Notes: generated by a model not told the origin, from the letters alone. A DNA stretch of 64,000 nt from Galdieria sulphuraria (GCF_000341285.1 NW_005178464.1:124001-188000), one strand, 5' to 3'; positions 11,501-22,814 are shown, counted from the first letter of the stretch. Translations and numbers: made by a program.

Positions 11501-11541
11501 CAATAAAAACTCACTTTTTCAGAAGTATGTAATCTCTGCAT
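8506..11541 (-). CDS. VPS54: VPS54, subunit of the GARP vesicle-tethering complex
   Basis: GARP tethers endosome-derived vesicles at the trans-Golgi. The spliced protein is about 970 residues. The N-terminal part has the VPS51/54-type coiled coil (ELHRYLENLKLSE, LLKKKEELTEHLTQVQSLLT, TSVTRQV) and LGSSDYLGAMQAIEQLR, typical of the region after the coiled coil. The C-terminal quarter has AAGAIQTAGLKSISAKHLAVAYQSIHLL, GQILAKLVSIMNERM and FILDRIFNSVGM, followed by ADIEFFVDNLNNMFG, which match the VPS54 C-terminal domain. At least three short introns interrupt the first 300 codons (near 11120-11165, 10885-10932 and 10672-10722). The ATG at 11541 is the first in frame. The next upstream 650 bp hold no clear gene. 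Confidence 0.85.
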
Positions 11542-12200
11542 CTTTCACCTTTCGTGACTATAGTAGATTAATTGTATATGTCAGTCTAGCAGTAGCTTTG
11601 AGGATCCATGTCTATTAACGAGTGCTACTACACACAAACACATATGCAAAGTAATCCATTTCATTCTTCAATTGACTGATCGATCACGGACTCAGGGGAA
11701 TTCCGCACCCTCATTAAACTGAAAGATGAAAAGGCACTAAGAAATATGTTTATCTCAGTATTGTAATTATGAATATAATCTTCTTGACACAAGTTGTGCT
11801 TATTAACATTGTAAGCAACGTGAATACATCTTAGAGGCATAAAGATAGTATTTCCTTGTTGGCATAATATTTTCTCATATCCACTTGTGATATGTTTTAT
11901 AAAAATAGGAACAAGCAATGGCACAAGCCTGTCCCTTTTTCATTCTAGTAGAAAAACTATCCTTACAATGACTGAATTCATTCTCCAACTATTCTCCTCT
12001 CATGTGGAATCTAAACCTAATTTAAATTTATTTTCCCTTTGGCAAACGTGTCTGCTATCTCATTTTGCTTTCCGGAGCTTAAAAATAACATTTCGAATAG
12101 GGCCTTGTTCTGGTTTGTTTTCCGAATACACGCTGAAGCCAACTCCATTATTTTCATGATACTTTACTTTGTTAAGTAGCCTTTGGAGCTTGTTATAACG
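11542..12200. other. 659-bp intergenic gap between divergent VPS54 and the RING-H2 gene
   Basis: The gap should contain two promoters. I found no tRNA, repeat or convincing complete gene. A minus-strand frame without ATG reaches a TGA at 12060-12062 and is described under findings. Short open frames at 11661-11924 (minus) and 11887-12159 (plus) show no protein-like features. Confidence 0.4.
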
Positions 12201-12716
12201 ATGCAATTGTTTTCCAGTATTCTTGCTTGCCGTGTGATAAGGTTGGCTTGTTGGTTATCCATAGTAAGTAGTTTTTTGCATTCTCTTCTTTCTTTACGAA
12301 ACTCTTCGATACCCAGTTAACCACCGCATTTCGACGAAGAAGAAGTTCACGATTGTTCCCTAAAACCAAATCTCTGAAGAGAAAGTATAGCAAGTTGATA
12401 GAACGGTTAGACCTCGTAGCTCCTGAGAAGAGTCCAACTAGTTGCTCCAAAGAAAGTTGTGTTATTTGTTTAGAGTCTTTAGAAAACGCCCATTATAAGG
12501 TTCGCACAGTACCGTGTGGTCATACTTTTCATAGGTAAGCTTTTAATATCACCAAAAAGTTTCCTTCGTTGAAAACAACGTTGTAGTGTATGTTTGGACA
12601 ACTGGCTGATTCACGTTTTCTCCATGGCGGTAAAGCCACAGTCGCTATTGGATATATCTTGGTCACCACCTGTTTTGTCGTGTCCAATATGTAAACAAAA
12701 TATTCCGATCGTTTGA
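12201..12716 (+). CDS. Small RING-H2 finger protein with N-terminal hydrophobic segment (putative E3 ubiquitin ligase)
   Basis: Three exons give a protein of about 140 residues that is not visible as one open frame. Exon 1 (MQLFSSILACRVIRLACW) is a signal-anchor-like hydrophobic stretch. The first intron is GTAAGTAG to ACCCAG (51 nt). A basic segment (RRRRSSR..PKTKSLKRKY) follows. The second intron (GTAAGC to TTGTAG) joins the two halves of a RING-H2: CVICLE, then CGHTFH joined to SVCLDNWL, and finally CPIC. The zinc ligands are CxxC, a C then HxxH, C and CPxC, so all eight are present. The loop before the last CPIC is longer than usual (about 25 residues). The role is presumably ubiquitin transfer at a membrane; the substrate is unknown. 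Confidence 0.75.
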
Positions 12717-12755
12717 GATAAAGGTTTTCTTTATTATTTTTCAAAACGACAAAGA

Positions 12756-12968
12756 ATGTTGAATAGAGAAAGGCGTATGAGTCAACGTGGTCGAGCTCAA
12801 GTATGTACAGAACTTGTGTATCATACATATGTCGGCTCTCAATACACAATTTTCAAGTCTCTTTTCATGTTCAAAAAAAAAGGAATACATAAACAACCAA
12901 CTGTCCAAAAAAAACAGTTATCCTCTTCGTCAACGCAGTTGCTGTTGAATGGTCTACAAAACAACTAG
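12756..12968 (+). CDS. Possible small basic protein (hypothetical)
   Basis: An open frame of 70 codons begins with ATG 40 bp after the RING-H2 stop. It contains a possible 57-nt intron (GTATGT at about 12802 to TTCAAG), whose removal keeps the frame and gives a 51-residue Lys/Gln/Ser-rich peptide with the start RERRMSQRGRAQ. It ends 4 bp inside the convergent SRR1-like gene. It matches nothing I recognise and may simply be the 3' UTR of the RING-H2 gene. Confidence 0.2.
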   Translation: MLNRERRMSQRGRAQVCTELVYHTYVGSQYTIFKSLFMFKKKGIHKQPTVQKKQLSSSSTQLLLNGLQNN

Positions 12969-14002
12969 TCTAGTGTTATTTCTTTATGAGCTGTAGTCCA
13001 AACTTGGTCATTTTCGGGTGGTAAATTTTCAGTAGGAAATATATGCACGCTCAAGTCATTGAATGCTTCGTACAAAGGTGAGAACTGCGCATTCGAGCAT
13101 TTCAACTCCTTCATCCACCTACTTGCAAGACCCAAATAAGAATCCACGTCAACCATGCTCCCAAACGTTTGGTAAAATGAAAAGCTGTTTCCCAGAATAA
13201 TAACTTTATGCAGCCTATTCCGAGTCCAATTCTCTTTCAATACTGTATTGTAAAGAGAACGACCACAATGTGGCATAAAAAATAACTTACAAAAATCCTC
13301 CTCCATAACAACAGAAATGGGTTTCAACCTTTCACAACTCACATGCTTGCTTGAAAGTTGAAAAGTGGGTTCAGCTTGAACAAACCCTAAAAGTGTGCAC
13401 AATTCTATATCTACTGCACTCATAACAGGATCATAAACTGATGAGCAACTATACCATGAGCCACAGTGGTCAGTCTTTACATTCGCTACACAGCACTCTT
13501 GCAAAAGTTTCGCGAGTGCCAACTGATATCTGGATATAGCAGAATTTTCAAAACTTCCTAGACCATAACATATCAGCTTTCCAACACGTTTCCGAGAATA
13601 GGCTTGTTGCTCCACAGAAGATTTCCAATACCCAAAGACATTAGAAGGACCATCTAAACAGACAAGACCATGAGAGAATAATAACTTTAAAAGTTCATGC
13701 CACCATTTAGAGTCTTGTACTTGTTCCTTCAACCTTGAAACTTCGCAAAGCAGCTCTCTAACAACGTCAGAATAATCTGAACGCTCCAAGTTTCCAAAGG
13801 GACTAGAAACGGTGTCGTGATCAACTTCCTGAAGTCTAAGCTCTGTAGAATCTCTATCATTCTTCTTGAAATTCGCATCTGACGGGCACACTATCGCACT
13901 ACCTCGCGAACTCTCAGAATGCCTACTCGATGAGACATTTTTTCTTCTTCTTTGTCGCATAACCACTGTCCAACAGGAGGCACTATCTTTCTCACAGTTC
14001 AT
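12965..14002 (-). CDS. SRR1-like protein (SENSITIVITY TO RED LIGHT REDUCED 1 family)
   Basis: Single exon, 345 residues. The SRR1-like domain is clear in the C-terminal half: KLICYGLGSFENSAISRYQLALAKLLQE, then VYDPVMSAVDIELCTLLGF, FFMPHCGRSLYNTVLKENW and HKVIILGNSFSFY. In Arabidopsis SRR1 acts in phytochrome B signalling and clock function; the yeast relative (Ber1) is linked to microtubule and heme-related phenotypes. The first 90 residues are Arg/Ser-rich and probably disordered. Red algae of this group lack typical plant phytochrome signalling, so a conserved basal role is more likely than a light-signalling one. The ATG at 14002 is shared closely with the upstream region of the divergent gene at 14304. 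Confidence 0.85.
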   Translation of the reverse strand: MNCEKDSASCWTVVMRQRRRKNVSSSRHSESSRGSAIVCPSDANFKKNDRDSTELRLQEVDHDTVSSPFGNLERSDYSDVVRELLCEVSRLKEQVQDSKWWHELLKLLFSHGLVCLDGPSNVFGYWKSSVEQQAYSRKRVGKLICYGLGSFENSAISRYQLALAKLLQECCVANVKTDHCGSWYSCSSVYDPVMSAVDIELCTLLGFVQAEPTFQLSSKHVSCERLKPISVVMEEDFCKLFFMPHCGRSLYNTVLKENWTRNRLHKVIILGNSFSFYQTFGSMVDVDSYLGLASRWMKELKCSNAQFSPLYEAFNDLSVHIFPTENLPPENDQVWTTAHKEITLD

Positions 14003-14303
14003 AATAGTTGAAACAAATATCTTGGTTGTTACGTCATATCCATAGGAACCTGTCCTTCCAACCGCATTTTCTACCTATTCGTGGTTCATTTGAAAATGGA
14101 ATTTTGGCCAAATTCTCCAGAAGCATTCTTCCCTTTCCCCCAGCCACCTCTCAGAATGAGGGTGCGCCACTACAATTTGCGCGGGATTTTTGGGAAAGCG
14201 CCACCTCTCCCCTTATGAAAAATAGAATTGAAGCCAAACCGCCCGTGGCATTTTTCTTGGAAGCCTAGTTACTGCGAACAAATAGCTTCTTTTGTTTTCA
14301 TTC

Positions 14304-14871
14304 ATGAGTGACAGCGTCTCTATTAGAGAGAAAGGAAGCGTTTCAACCTTGTTTTCTTTGGGGTTTAAAACGGTTAGAAGACCTCGCACAAGAGACTCTG
14401 AAGAGTGGACCCTCTCAGGGGAAGACCAACCGAAAAGAAGGAAATGTGTCCAAGTTTCTAGTTATCCGAGTGATCGTCTTTTGAAAACCAAAAATTTAGA
14501 TGAACCAAGAAACTTGTATCAACCGGATCACCGTATGGAACCTTTTTCACTCGCCAAAGATTGTAGAGAGGAAGCAAGAGAAGTTCCGGAATCTTTCTAC
14601 AAAACACCAGAAAAACAAATGATTACCAGCAGAATTGAAACAATTCCACCCACTCCAAGAAAGCAGTTCCATAGTGAAATTCCCAACTTTTTGAAAGACA
14701 GGCCAGGTAGAGTTTTCTTTTGTCCTTGTTGAACTTTTTTAAGACTCTTTTGTAGGTCCTCCTTCGAGAGTTGGTGCTTGTGCTTGTTGTGGAAGAGTGA
14801 CCAAGCTAAGAAACTCGATGCCTATATGCTTGCGTTTAGATTGCGCCCTTCATCATGCGCAAATAGACTAG
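14304..14871 (+). CDS. Small protein with C-terminal Cys-rich knuckle and CDK-type Thr-Pro sites (unknown)
   Basis: Two exons, about 175 residues, not recognised. The first exon is polar and probably disordered, with SFYKTPEKQ and ETIPPTPRKQF, which look like proline-directed (CDK) phosphorylation sites, and KRRK, which could be a nuclear localisation signal. The intron runs from GTAGAG at about 14706 to TTTGTAG at 14756. The second exon encodes PPSRVGACACCGRVTKLRNSM followed by a Cys, a Leu-Asp-Cys and two His residues, a likely zinc knuckle (CxCC...C...C..HH). The ATG at 14304 follows a TTG that opens the frame. Upstream lies a GC-rich patch (14175-14215) with GCGCCA and GCGCGGGA elements. 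A cell-cycle role is speculation. Confidence 0.55.
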
Positions 14872-15097
14872 AAGTGTATATAGTACTAGTTCTATTGTAT
14901 ATGTATTATGTCTATTTGGTCGTGGTAAGAGAGTGAGTACTTGGTATTCGACCTAAGCTGGAACCGCCTACTCGGGCAGGTTATGAAGAAACTCTTCCTC
15001 TTTAAGCTATTGCAGCTTTACAAAATGGCACATTTGGAAACAAATGGGCACAACAGCTTCAACATATAGTGGTAGTCATACAAGGAATATGGAGCCA
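14872..15097. other. Intergenic, with a stop-interrupted coding-like stretch
   Basis: This lies between two convergent 3' ends. A plus-strand frame at about 14950-15090 reads like protein (two short blocks separated by one TAA) but has no start and no family match; see findings. Confidence 0.25.
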
Positions 15098-16926
15098 TTA
15101 AAGAAGCATGTTGATAGGTTCTTCAATGATATCCTTGAAAGTCTTCAACCATCTTGCACCAACCGCGCCATCCACTACTCGATGATCACAACTCATTGTA
15201 ACTTTTAAAGTATTTCCCACAACAACTTCTCCATTGTGTCCAGGTAACACAGTCTTCGTACTTGAACCCACTGCCAGGATGGCTGCTTGCGGCGGATTGA
15301 TAATAGCCGAAAACTGGTCGACACCAAACATTCCGAGATTGCTCACCTAATGTACATGTACTCAGGATTAACAAACCTTGAAACTAACAAAAATGACTCA
15401 CAGTGAAGGTCCCTCCAACATATTCACTAGGTTGTAGTCTATTCTCCCGTGCCTTGTTTGCAAGTTGCTTCATTTCTTCTGAAATGTCTCGTAAGCCCTT
15501 TCGATCTGCATCCTTAACAATCGGAGTGATTAACCCAGTATCTGAAAGAATTCATAAATTGATGCAAAATACTGATAAATGCGTCGATTACCGGTCTGAA
15601 CTGCGACTGATACATCCACGGTATAGAAGCGACGAATTGCACTGCCAAGCCACTGAGAATTGACTTCTGGGACTTTTTGCAAAGCCACCGCACAAGCTTT
15701 GATAATAAAATCATTTATAGAAATCTTATATTCTCCATTCTTTGCCTTGGCATTCATTTGTTCACGCACCTGTAACAATTTATCGATGCGACAGGTTGCA
15801 GTTAAGTAATAATGTGGAATGGTTTGTTTTGATTCCAACAAACGCTCTGCAATAGTCTACCGAGCAAGATCAAAGAAATCGTTCAGAACAAAGACAACTT
15901 ACCTTGCGCATGTTACTTAACTTGATATCTGTGTAGGCAGCACTACCACTAACAGCAGCAGTAGTAACTTCTGCTTCGGAAGCAGCCAAAATATCATTGG
16001 CGAGAACCCTTCCAGAAGGACCAGAAGATGAAACTCTGTTAATATCAACACCTTTCTCATATGCCAATTTTTGGGCATAAGGAGAAGCAAAGGTTCGATC
16101 TTTTCCTTCCTTTTGAACAATTGGCTGTGCCACAGCTGCTTCTCTTGAAGGCTTTGGTGAAACCTGCTCAGTTGGTTTCTTTTTTTCTTTATCTTGTTGG
16201 GAAACTTTCTGTTGTTGTTGCTCCGTCAGTTGTCCAGAAGAACTGGAAGTATCTGCTGAGAGAAACTGTGAAGGATCAACATCTTTGAAGGCAGCCAACT
16301 CCTCTTCGTCCTCAACAATAACCGCAACTGGCTTCCCAATACTTACATCCTGTGTTCCATCTTTCAGCAATATCTGCAAATGTACATTAATGAAACAACA
16401 GCTTCCAACAGAGAAAACAGACCTTTGCAAGATAACCCTCGTCTTGACACTCAAATTCCATAGTTGCTTTATCTGTTTCAATATCTGCAATGACCTACTC
16501 CAGATAGTGTTTTACAACGCTGGCTTGTACTCAACAAAGTATACCTACGTCACCGGGAGACAGTTTATCACCTTCCTTCTTCTTCCAATCAATAATATTG
16601 CCTTGTTTCATAGTTGGTGACAACGAAGGCATTCTTAATAGGCTATAAGGAGGTAGATCGGCGAACCATCTCACCGACACCGTGTTTGATCCGCCGAAGA
16701 CTACTCGACGTGAAGAGCCTCGAATAGTGAACGACGAACCAAACAGTGGTTGGCAGGAAACTACACATATACTTCTGTTAGCAGGAACCTTGAAGGACTT
16801 TTGACATAGGGATAAAACGATTTGGACTGTTTTGACACCTTGACGGTCATATCTTCGAAGCACCGACCACAACGACCACATTGACCAAACCAAATCTGAG
16901 CCAAATTGTCTGGAAATGTACATCAT
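15098..16926 (-). CDS. Dihydrolipoamide acetyltransferase, E2 of the mitochondrial pyruvate dehydrogenase complex
   Basis: E2 transfers acetyl groups from lipoyl-lysine to CoA in the pyruvate dehydrogenase complex. The spliced protein has an N-terminal targeting region, a lipoyl domain ([29 protein letters not shown], then [23 protein letters not shown]), a Gln/Ser/Lys-rich linker, an E1/E3-binding segment ([32 protein letters not shown]), and a catalytic domain ending [15 protein letters not shown], with the active-site His and Asp present. At least four introns of 40-60 nt are needed, near 15347, 15535, 15848 and 16373. MPSLSPTM is the mitochondrial-type lipoyl start. The first ATGs are 16968, 16926/16923 and 16881. 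I use 16926, although a start at 16881 would avoid overlap with the divergent small gene. Confidence 0.9.
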
Positions 16927-17262
16927 CGCTTCATTACTTTTTGGCTTCGCAAGCTGGTCTGTGTACATGTCCAAGAGTGTTTATAAAGAACCCCGTGCTT
17001 GGCTTTTAACGTTGGGTACTTTTATTTTTGTTGTATTATGGTGTGACTTGGGAATAGAAAAGGAGAAAGAGGAGATAAGAGAAGAAATAACATTCTTAGA
17101 GAAGAAGATTTCAAAAATAAAGAAACAGAGCAACGTTGGAGAAAGTCACGCAGGTTTACCTTCCGCTTTGGACAACTAGAGAAGTTTTTGTATAGGAACG
17201 CATATTTCCCTCGTGATCCTGTGGAAATTTTCAAAGTCTGGAAAGCAACTGTTTATTTGTAA
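16916..17262 (+). CDS. Small membrane protein of unknown function, probably spliced
   Basis: Starts at an ATG 10 bp inside the 5' end of the divergent E2 gene. The unspliced frame would encode 87 residues ending at 17179. However, another frame is open from about 17030 to a TAA at 17260-17262 and reads far more like protein ([19 protein letters not shown], then [15 protein letters not shown] and [14 protein letters not shown]). An intron of 47 nt (GTTGGG at about 17013 to GGAATAG at about 17059) would join it to the N-terminal part, which has one hydrophobic segment ([16 protein letters not shown]). The product is then about 99 residues, with one TM and a basic C-terminal domain, size and layout like a small mitochondrial inner-membrane subunit. 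I do not recognise the family. Confidence 0.5.
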
Positions 17263-17793
17263 AACAGTTCCTTGTCTGTTTGTTCCAAAAGTCACACGGC
17301 ACCGCCATTATAGACTTTTATCGTATTACAAGAGCTTCTTTGGTAAAACAGACTGAATCAAAATTGGCGAGCAAGTGAAGGTTTTGGAGGCATAAAGAAG
17401 TGAAGTCAAGTTGGTCTTCTTATATAAACTAGTACTCTTTTTACAAACGAAACACCCCTTGAGGTTCTTCAGAGTGGAACAGAATATTCCAAGAACACTA
17501 CATCACTGGGCAAATACACGACACTTAAGCTGACCCATAACTAAACTTGCTGAATAAAAAGTACTGAAAATAGGTTATATTGTGCTACCACAATAAAATT
17601 CATGTGGCAACTGTTAATAACTTTTTGGTTGGGATTGAATTCTACGGCGCCACTTTCAAGACGCGCATTTTTTATTCTACCACATGAAATGCTCTCGTCA
17701 AAAAAAAATGGGGCGGGCGCCAAATGGTTGTTTTCCATTCCTGTTGGAAATTTGAAACGTGATTGTTTTCTTTGTGGCTTATTCTTGTAAAAC
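17263..17793. promoter_or_regulatory. Actin upstream region with E2F-like element
   Basis: 531 bp without a gene. It has A+T-rich stretches, a TATA-like TATATAAA near 17421, and near the actin ATG a GC patch with GGCGCCA (about 17646) and GGCGGGCGCCAAAT (17714-17725). The last contains GCGCCAAA, the reverse complement of the E2F consensus TTTSGCGC. Functional use is inference. Confidence 0.3.
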
Positions 17794-19267
<1,474 letters not shown>

Positions 19268-19408
19268 GCCTTCTTTGCGTGGTTGTCGTGCATAATACGA
19301 CATTTGAAAGAATCACATCCGCTGCTGTGTTTTTTCTCCAATAAATTTGGGTGTCTTTTGTTTTCTGAATCGGAAAGTGATTTACTGTTTTATGTTAATG
19401 AAAAGGAT

Positions 19409-20452
19409 ATGGCTGAGCAGTCGCTTGTCCAACAATTGTTATGGCGTCCACCCACTTATTTTGACTCTTCAGCCAGAGACAGTCGTGAAGAGAAGCCTGT
19501 TCGTAAAACACTAGCACTAGAACTGCTGTTGGGTTCGTTGCCAACATACAGCAATTCTTCACAGGCGTCCACTTCCATAGAAAGCCAACACTCTAGAAAG
19601 CCCGTTCGTTACGATTTCTATGAAGATTGGAAGAAGGATGTGAAAAGTTTCAGAGAAAAGTTGGAGAAAAGGAAAAAGCACCTGGAGGATTGTGGATTGC
19701 CCTTATCCGTCTTGTTTTGCTACCACATTCCTTTACACTTCACAGAATCTAGTTTCTGTAACCTATTGTTTGAGCAGTTACGTATACTTGGTGTTACTTC
19801 TTATCACATGGAATGGAGCAATAATAAAAGCTCCCGAGTTTGTTGGGTTCATTTTATTTCAGACGAATGGTGTGAGCTAGCAGCTTTCCGCCTGGTGCAA
19901 GTGGTTGAAGAAGGAGAAAATATACCGTTTGAATTTAGTTTCTCGTTGCCCAAGAATGACGACGTTGTACAGTGGAAAACGAATAAGAGTAAAAAGCGAA
20001 AGCGAACGTCAAAATTGGAGAATTCACTGACACATGCGCGTCAGTTAGGGTTAGTATCCAACACGTTATTTTTTGATTACATCGAAGCAGACATAAGTCT
20101 CGAGTATTTTAGAAAATTTTTATCTGATAGCACCGATGGCTTGACACATGTGAGAATGACGGAACCGTTATTGAGAAGACGACCTGGAAAGCTTAAGCAA
20201 CAGATCTGCTTGATAGAGACGTCTAGGTTGGGTTGGGCCACTTATGCTTCCGAGTTCTTTCTTTTAAATGCTTTGGCACGGTTGAAAACTTTGAGTTTAC
20301 AAAAGTTAGGAATTTCAAGTCCCAAAATCGATGAAACCGCATCGAAGCAGAAACAGCATCCAGAGTCGTTTATTTCTCAACGTCAAAAGAGGTCGCAGAT
20401 ATCGGCCTTGGAATCGAGTGAAAAAAGGATAACTTTCATACACGAAAAATAA
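19409..20452 (+). CDS. Protein with two RRM-like folds (unknown)
   Basis: Single exon, 347 residues from the first in-frame ATG at 19409 (only a TTG lies upstream). Near the N-terminus a short linear motif occurs twice: LLWRPPTYFDSS (about residues 8-19) and LLGSLPTYSNSS (about 41-52). A charged helix (DWKKDVKSFREKLEKRKKHLE) leads into an RRM-like fold (VLFCYHIP as RNP2-like, SRVCWVHF as RNP1-like). A basic KSKKRKR patch and a second, more diverged fold (TLFFDYIEADISLEYFRKFL; GWATYASEFFLLNALARL) follow. It is probably RNA-associated and nuclear, but I recognise no named family. Its stop lies 12 bp from the convergent stop of the next gene. Confidence 0.65.
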   Translation: MAEQSLVQQLLWRPPTYFDSSARDSREEKPVRKTLALELLLGSLPTYSNSSQASTSIESQHSRKPVRYDFYEDWKKDVKSFREKLEKRKKHLEDCGLPLSVLFCYHIPLHFTESSFCNLLFEQLRILGVTSYHMEWSNNKSSRVCWVHFISDEWCELAAFRLVQVVEEGENIPFEFSFSLPKNDDVVQWKTNKSKKRKRTSKLENSLTHARQLGLVSNTLFFDYIEADISLEYFRKFLSDSTDGLTHVRMTEPLLRRRPGKLKQQICLIETSRLGWATYASEFFLLNALARLKTLSLQKLGISSPKIDETASKQKQHPESFISQRQKRSQISALESSEKRITFIHEK

Positions 20453-20464
20453 AACAAGATACAA

Positions 20465-21880
20465 TTACAGCTTATTTCTCTGTAGTATATTGTGTCGTTC
20501 TCCAAGAGAAATAAAAGCACTCACCAACTTGTCAATATCATCTGTCGAGTGAGCCGCTGATATTTGAACACGTATTCTTGCACGACCTTGTGGGACAACA
20601 GGATAAGAAAAACCAATAACATATATCCCAAACTCCTTCAGCATCTCATCTGCCATTTGAGAGGCTAATGCAGCGTCTCCCAGCATTACTGGAACAATAG
20701 GAGGACCGTTAACACCACCTCTTACATCAAAGCCTGCTTGTCCCATTAAGGTCCTGAAGTGAACCGTATTTTTCCATAGTTTTTCTCTCAACTGTTGGCC
20801 TTCCACTGAAGAAAGAATCTGAAATACAGTAATACTGGCTGAGGCAACTGAAGGGGCCAATGTATTGGAAAAAAGATAGGGTCGAGCTTTCTGTCTCAAC
20901 ACATCAACAATTATTTTCTTTCCTGTTGAGAATCCACCCGTAGCACCTCCCAATGCCTTACCTAACGTGCTGTTGATGCAAATTATCCGATCAGATGATA
21001 CATTCCAATGTTCCGCAGTACCTGTTCCTCTTTTGCCTAGGAAACCTGTGGAATGACATTCGTCCACAAATACGAAAGCATCATATTTATCCGCTAATTT
21101 ACAGATTTCCTGCATGGGAGCAATGTCTCCATCCATAGAAAATACACCATCCGTTGCTATCAGACGTACTCGAGCATTTCGTGATTGTTCAAGTTTCCCT
21201 GCCAAATCTTCCATGTCTAAGTGTTTGTATCTCAGTCTCTGGGCTTTGCAAAGACGAATGCCATCGATTATGCTGGCATGATTCAACTCATCTGATATAA
21301 CTGCATCTTCTGGGCCTAAGATGGCTTCAAAAAAACCAGCATTCGCATCGAAACAAGAAGGGAATACGATGGTATCCTCCGTCCCATGGAACTCTGCGAT
21401 TCTCTTTTCAAGCTCCTTATGAATGTCTTGGGTACCACAAATAAAACGTACGGAAGCCATTCCAAAACCATGACTGTCTAGTGCAAGCTTAGCAGATTCT
21501 AACACTTTTGGATGGTTTGCCAAGCCTATAAATAACAAGAAGGTGAAATGAAATAAAACAGTTAGTATTCAGAGAAACTTGCCTAGGTAGTTGTTGGCAC
21601 AGAAATTCAATACGCTTGAGGATGTTCCTTGCACCTGGACCTTCGATCCTTGAGGACTGGTTATCACTCTCTCGGCTTTATAGGTTCCAGATTGCCTGGT
21701 TCCTTGTAAGATTTTCTGAAGTTCTTGATAGAGAGTGCTCTTCGTCCACGACTGCGACACGTCAGAAGTTGCTTGCATGCTGTAAAATACTTTAGGAACG
21801 CCTTTGATAGACACAGGAATATCTCGTAAAAATAAATTGCAAACGTGACAGGGTTTTAAAACTAACGAATTGAAGAACAT
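20465..21880 (-). CDS. 2-amino-3-ketobutyrate CoA ligase (glycine C-acetyltransferase)
   Basis: This PLP enzyme converts 2-amino-3-ketobutyrate and CoA to glycine and acetyl-CoA in threonine catabolism, usually in mitochondria. Two exons, with an intron near 21530-21585, give about 450 residues including a leader of about 45. Motifs: LNFCANNYLG, HGFGMASVRFICGTQDIHKELE, the EFHGTEDTIVFPSCFDANAG block typical of this enzyme, FVDECHSTGFLGKRGTG, and the PLP Lys in NSTLGKALGGATGG. The related 5-aminolevulinate synthase has other residues in the SCFDANAG block, so KBL is preferred. The ATG at 21880 is the first in frame; the upstream extension starts with GTG. Confidence 0.9.
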
Positions 21881-22814
21881 ATGTCGACAAAAGTAAACTA
21901 GTAAAAGCCTTGAGCTGCTTAGAGAATTCACCAGGTCTGATAGACGTCCAATCAGATGACGAATAAATTAAAAAGAATTGTCAAGTATATTATTTGCGAT
22001 GAATTATGTTTAAAGCAAACTTTTGTTTCTCAAGCCAAGGATTGCTGTAGCAATAAGAGACTCTCAAAAATTAAATATCATAATGACGAAAAATACGAAT
22101 TGAAAGCAGCCTTGAAAAGAAGGTTAATATTGATCAAAATTAAAATAAATCTTTTTAAAATTTAGTTTCAGACACGAAATTGAAATTAAGCATGGCAGTT
22201 TCTTCAAAACTTAATGTTGAAATAATTAATTTAAGAAAATAATGGCAGTGGAAAATTTTATTCGGAACTCAAGTGACGAGGTTACGAAATACAAGACTGT
22301 CGATCAAAATAATTTCTTATTTATCTGAACGATTCTACTCTAAAAAATTTGTTGTTAGCTTTTGTAATTCACTGAAGAATACCGTGACGGAGACATGATT
22401 TCAAATATTTAATTAATTAATATTGTCACAAGGAAAAGCTGACTCCAATCATAAATAATGCTATAGGATTATTTAATTTTTAAGAAAAACATAATCATTT
22501 TATTATTTTGAATATAGGAAATGTTATGCTTTGTTACTCCCTGATTTTTTAGAAACAAATTTTTGCCCATAACAACTCCTTGATAAGAAGCTTTAGCTCA
22601 CGAAAGTCAAATTGTTTTCTTTCAATGTTTTAGTCTATTGATATTCTGAATCTTCTAGCGATAGTCTAATCAATTTTTTGGATTGTAGACATGTCACAAT
22701 AGTATAAACGAGGAGGGACTATTGTTTGAATGTGGTTTTAAATAGAGTGTTGAATCATGGACTCAAAGGATGCTTTGAATCAACTGAGAATGGATTGCGA
22801 AACGGAATGAGAGT
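21881..22814. other. AT-rich gene-free stretch of about 930 bp
   Basis: This is the promoter side of the KBL gene and the 3' side of the NRAMP gene. Composition is more AT-rich than elsewhere, with many short A/T runs (for example around 22405-22430). I see no tRNA, no long inverted or direct repeat, and only a 69-codon Lys/Ile-rich open frame that looks random. Confidence 0.4.

Noticed and set aside
19283-19408. N-terminal extension of the RRM-like gene from a TTG
   Set aside because: No ATG in the extension and the sequence lies directly in the actin 3' flank.
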